Source: Capsulimonas sp.
GTDB lineage: Bacteria > Armatimonadota > Armatimonadia > Armatimonadales > Capsulimonadaceae
Length of the DNA stretch: 13,953 bases
Assembly: GCA_025963815.1 (NCBI GenBank)
Contig: JAOQAA010000411.1
Coordinates: 1 to 13,953 of the forward strand
Direction: 5' to 3'
The position numbers and the translations under genes are program-made. Position 1 is the first letter of the stretch, and each line of letters begins with the position of its first letter. Positions 13,918 to 13,953 of the stretch are shown piece by piece. The notes beneath the pieces were generated by a model. That model worked only from the letters and a program-made list of their open reading frames with translations, searched no databases and had not been told where the DNA came from.

Positions 13918-13953
13918 TGTTCGTAATTACAGGCCAGGCGAGTGTTCCGTGTT

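Overview
The window reads as chromosomal DNA from a moderately GC-rich, probably soil- or plant-associated, non-model bacterium. It holds a large SARP/AfsR-type regulator with ATPase and TPR modules, tandem Old Yellow Enzymes, an exported multidomain zincin/LamG/beta-helix protein and a GH127 arabinofuranosidase. This mixture would suit Armatimonadota or a similar lineage (Chloroflexota, Acidobacteriota and Planctomycetes are alternatives). That placement is inference; no rRNA or marker gene is present. I see no tRNA, rRNA, CRISPR array, IS element or phage gene.

Region 1 (1-2830, minus strand) is a tight three-gene unit. A conserved protein of unknown function (2830-2114) is followed by an Old Yellow Enzyme homologue with a TTG start and altered catalytic residues (2083-983). 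A canonical Old Yellow Enzyme (941 to the window edge) comes last and is cut off at its C-terminus. Gaps are 30 and 41 nt and each gene has its own strong Shine-Dalgarno sequence.

Region 2 (2831-3061) is the divergent control region between that operon and a SARP/AfsR-type regulator (3062-6175, plus). It holds an exact 10-bp direct repeat with a 12-bp period. The repeat ends 8 nt before a GATAAT -10 box that would serve the enzyme operon and has no recognisable -35. This matches the published geometry of SARP activator sites, so the regulator next door is a good candidate activator. The regulator's own start is unresolved: conserved N-terminal residues lie upstream of the first ATG with no ATG, GTG or TTG available.

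Region 3 (6181-7710) is a self-contained regulatory pair. A MarR-family repressor (minus) and a zinc-independent MDR quinone-oxidoreductase-like enzyme (plus) diverge from a 20-bp-arm inverted repeat that carries a perfect TATAAT on each strand. The repressor mRNA appears leaderless. A 12-bp-stem hairpin at 7679-7710 can terminate both this gene and the convergent gene beyond it. Regions 1-3 share a theme of flavin- or NAD(P)H-dependent reduction of electrophiles such as enones and quinones.

Region 4 (7738-13849) is a second divergent pair with a carbohydrate theme. A large exported protein (signal peptide, LamG, HExxH zincin, left-handed beta-helix, second LamG) is transcribed leftward. A GH127 beta-L-arabinofuranosidase without a signal peptide is transcribed rightward. 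Between them is a LacI/GalR-type operator overlapping the predicted -35 of the exported-protein gene, plus a second interrupted palindrome. GH127 enzymes act on hydroxyproline-linked arabinofuranosides of plant extensins, so a protease plus arabinofuranosidase module for plant cell-wall glycoproteins is a plausible but unproven reading. The window ends with a hairpin after the GH127 gene.
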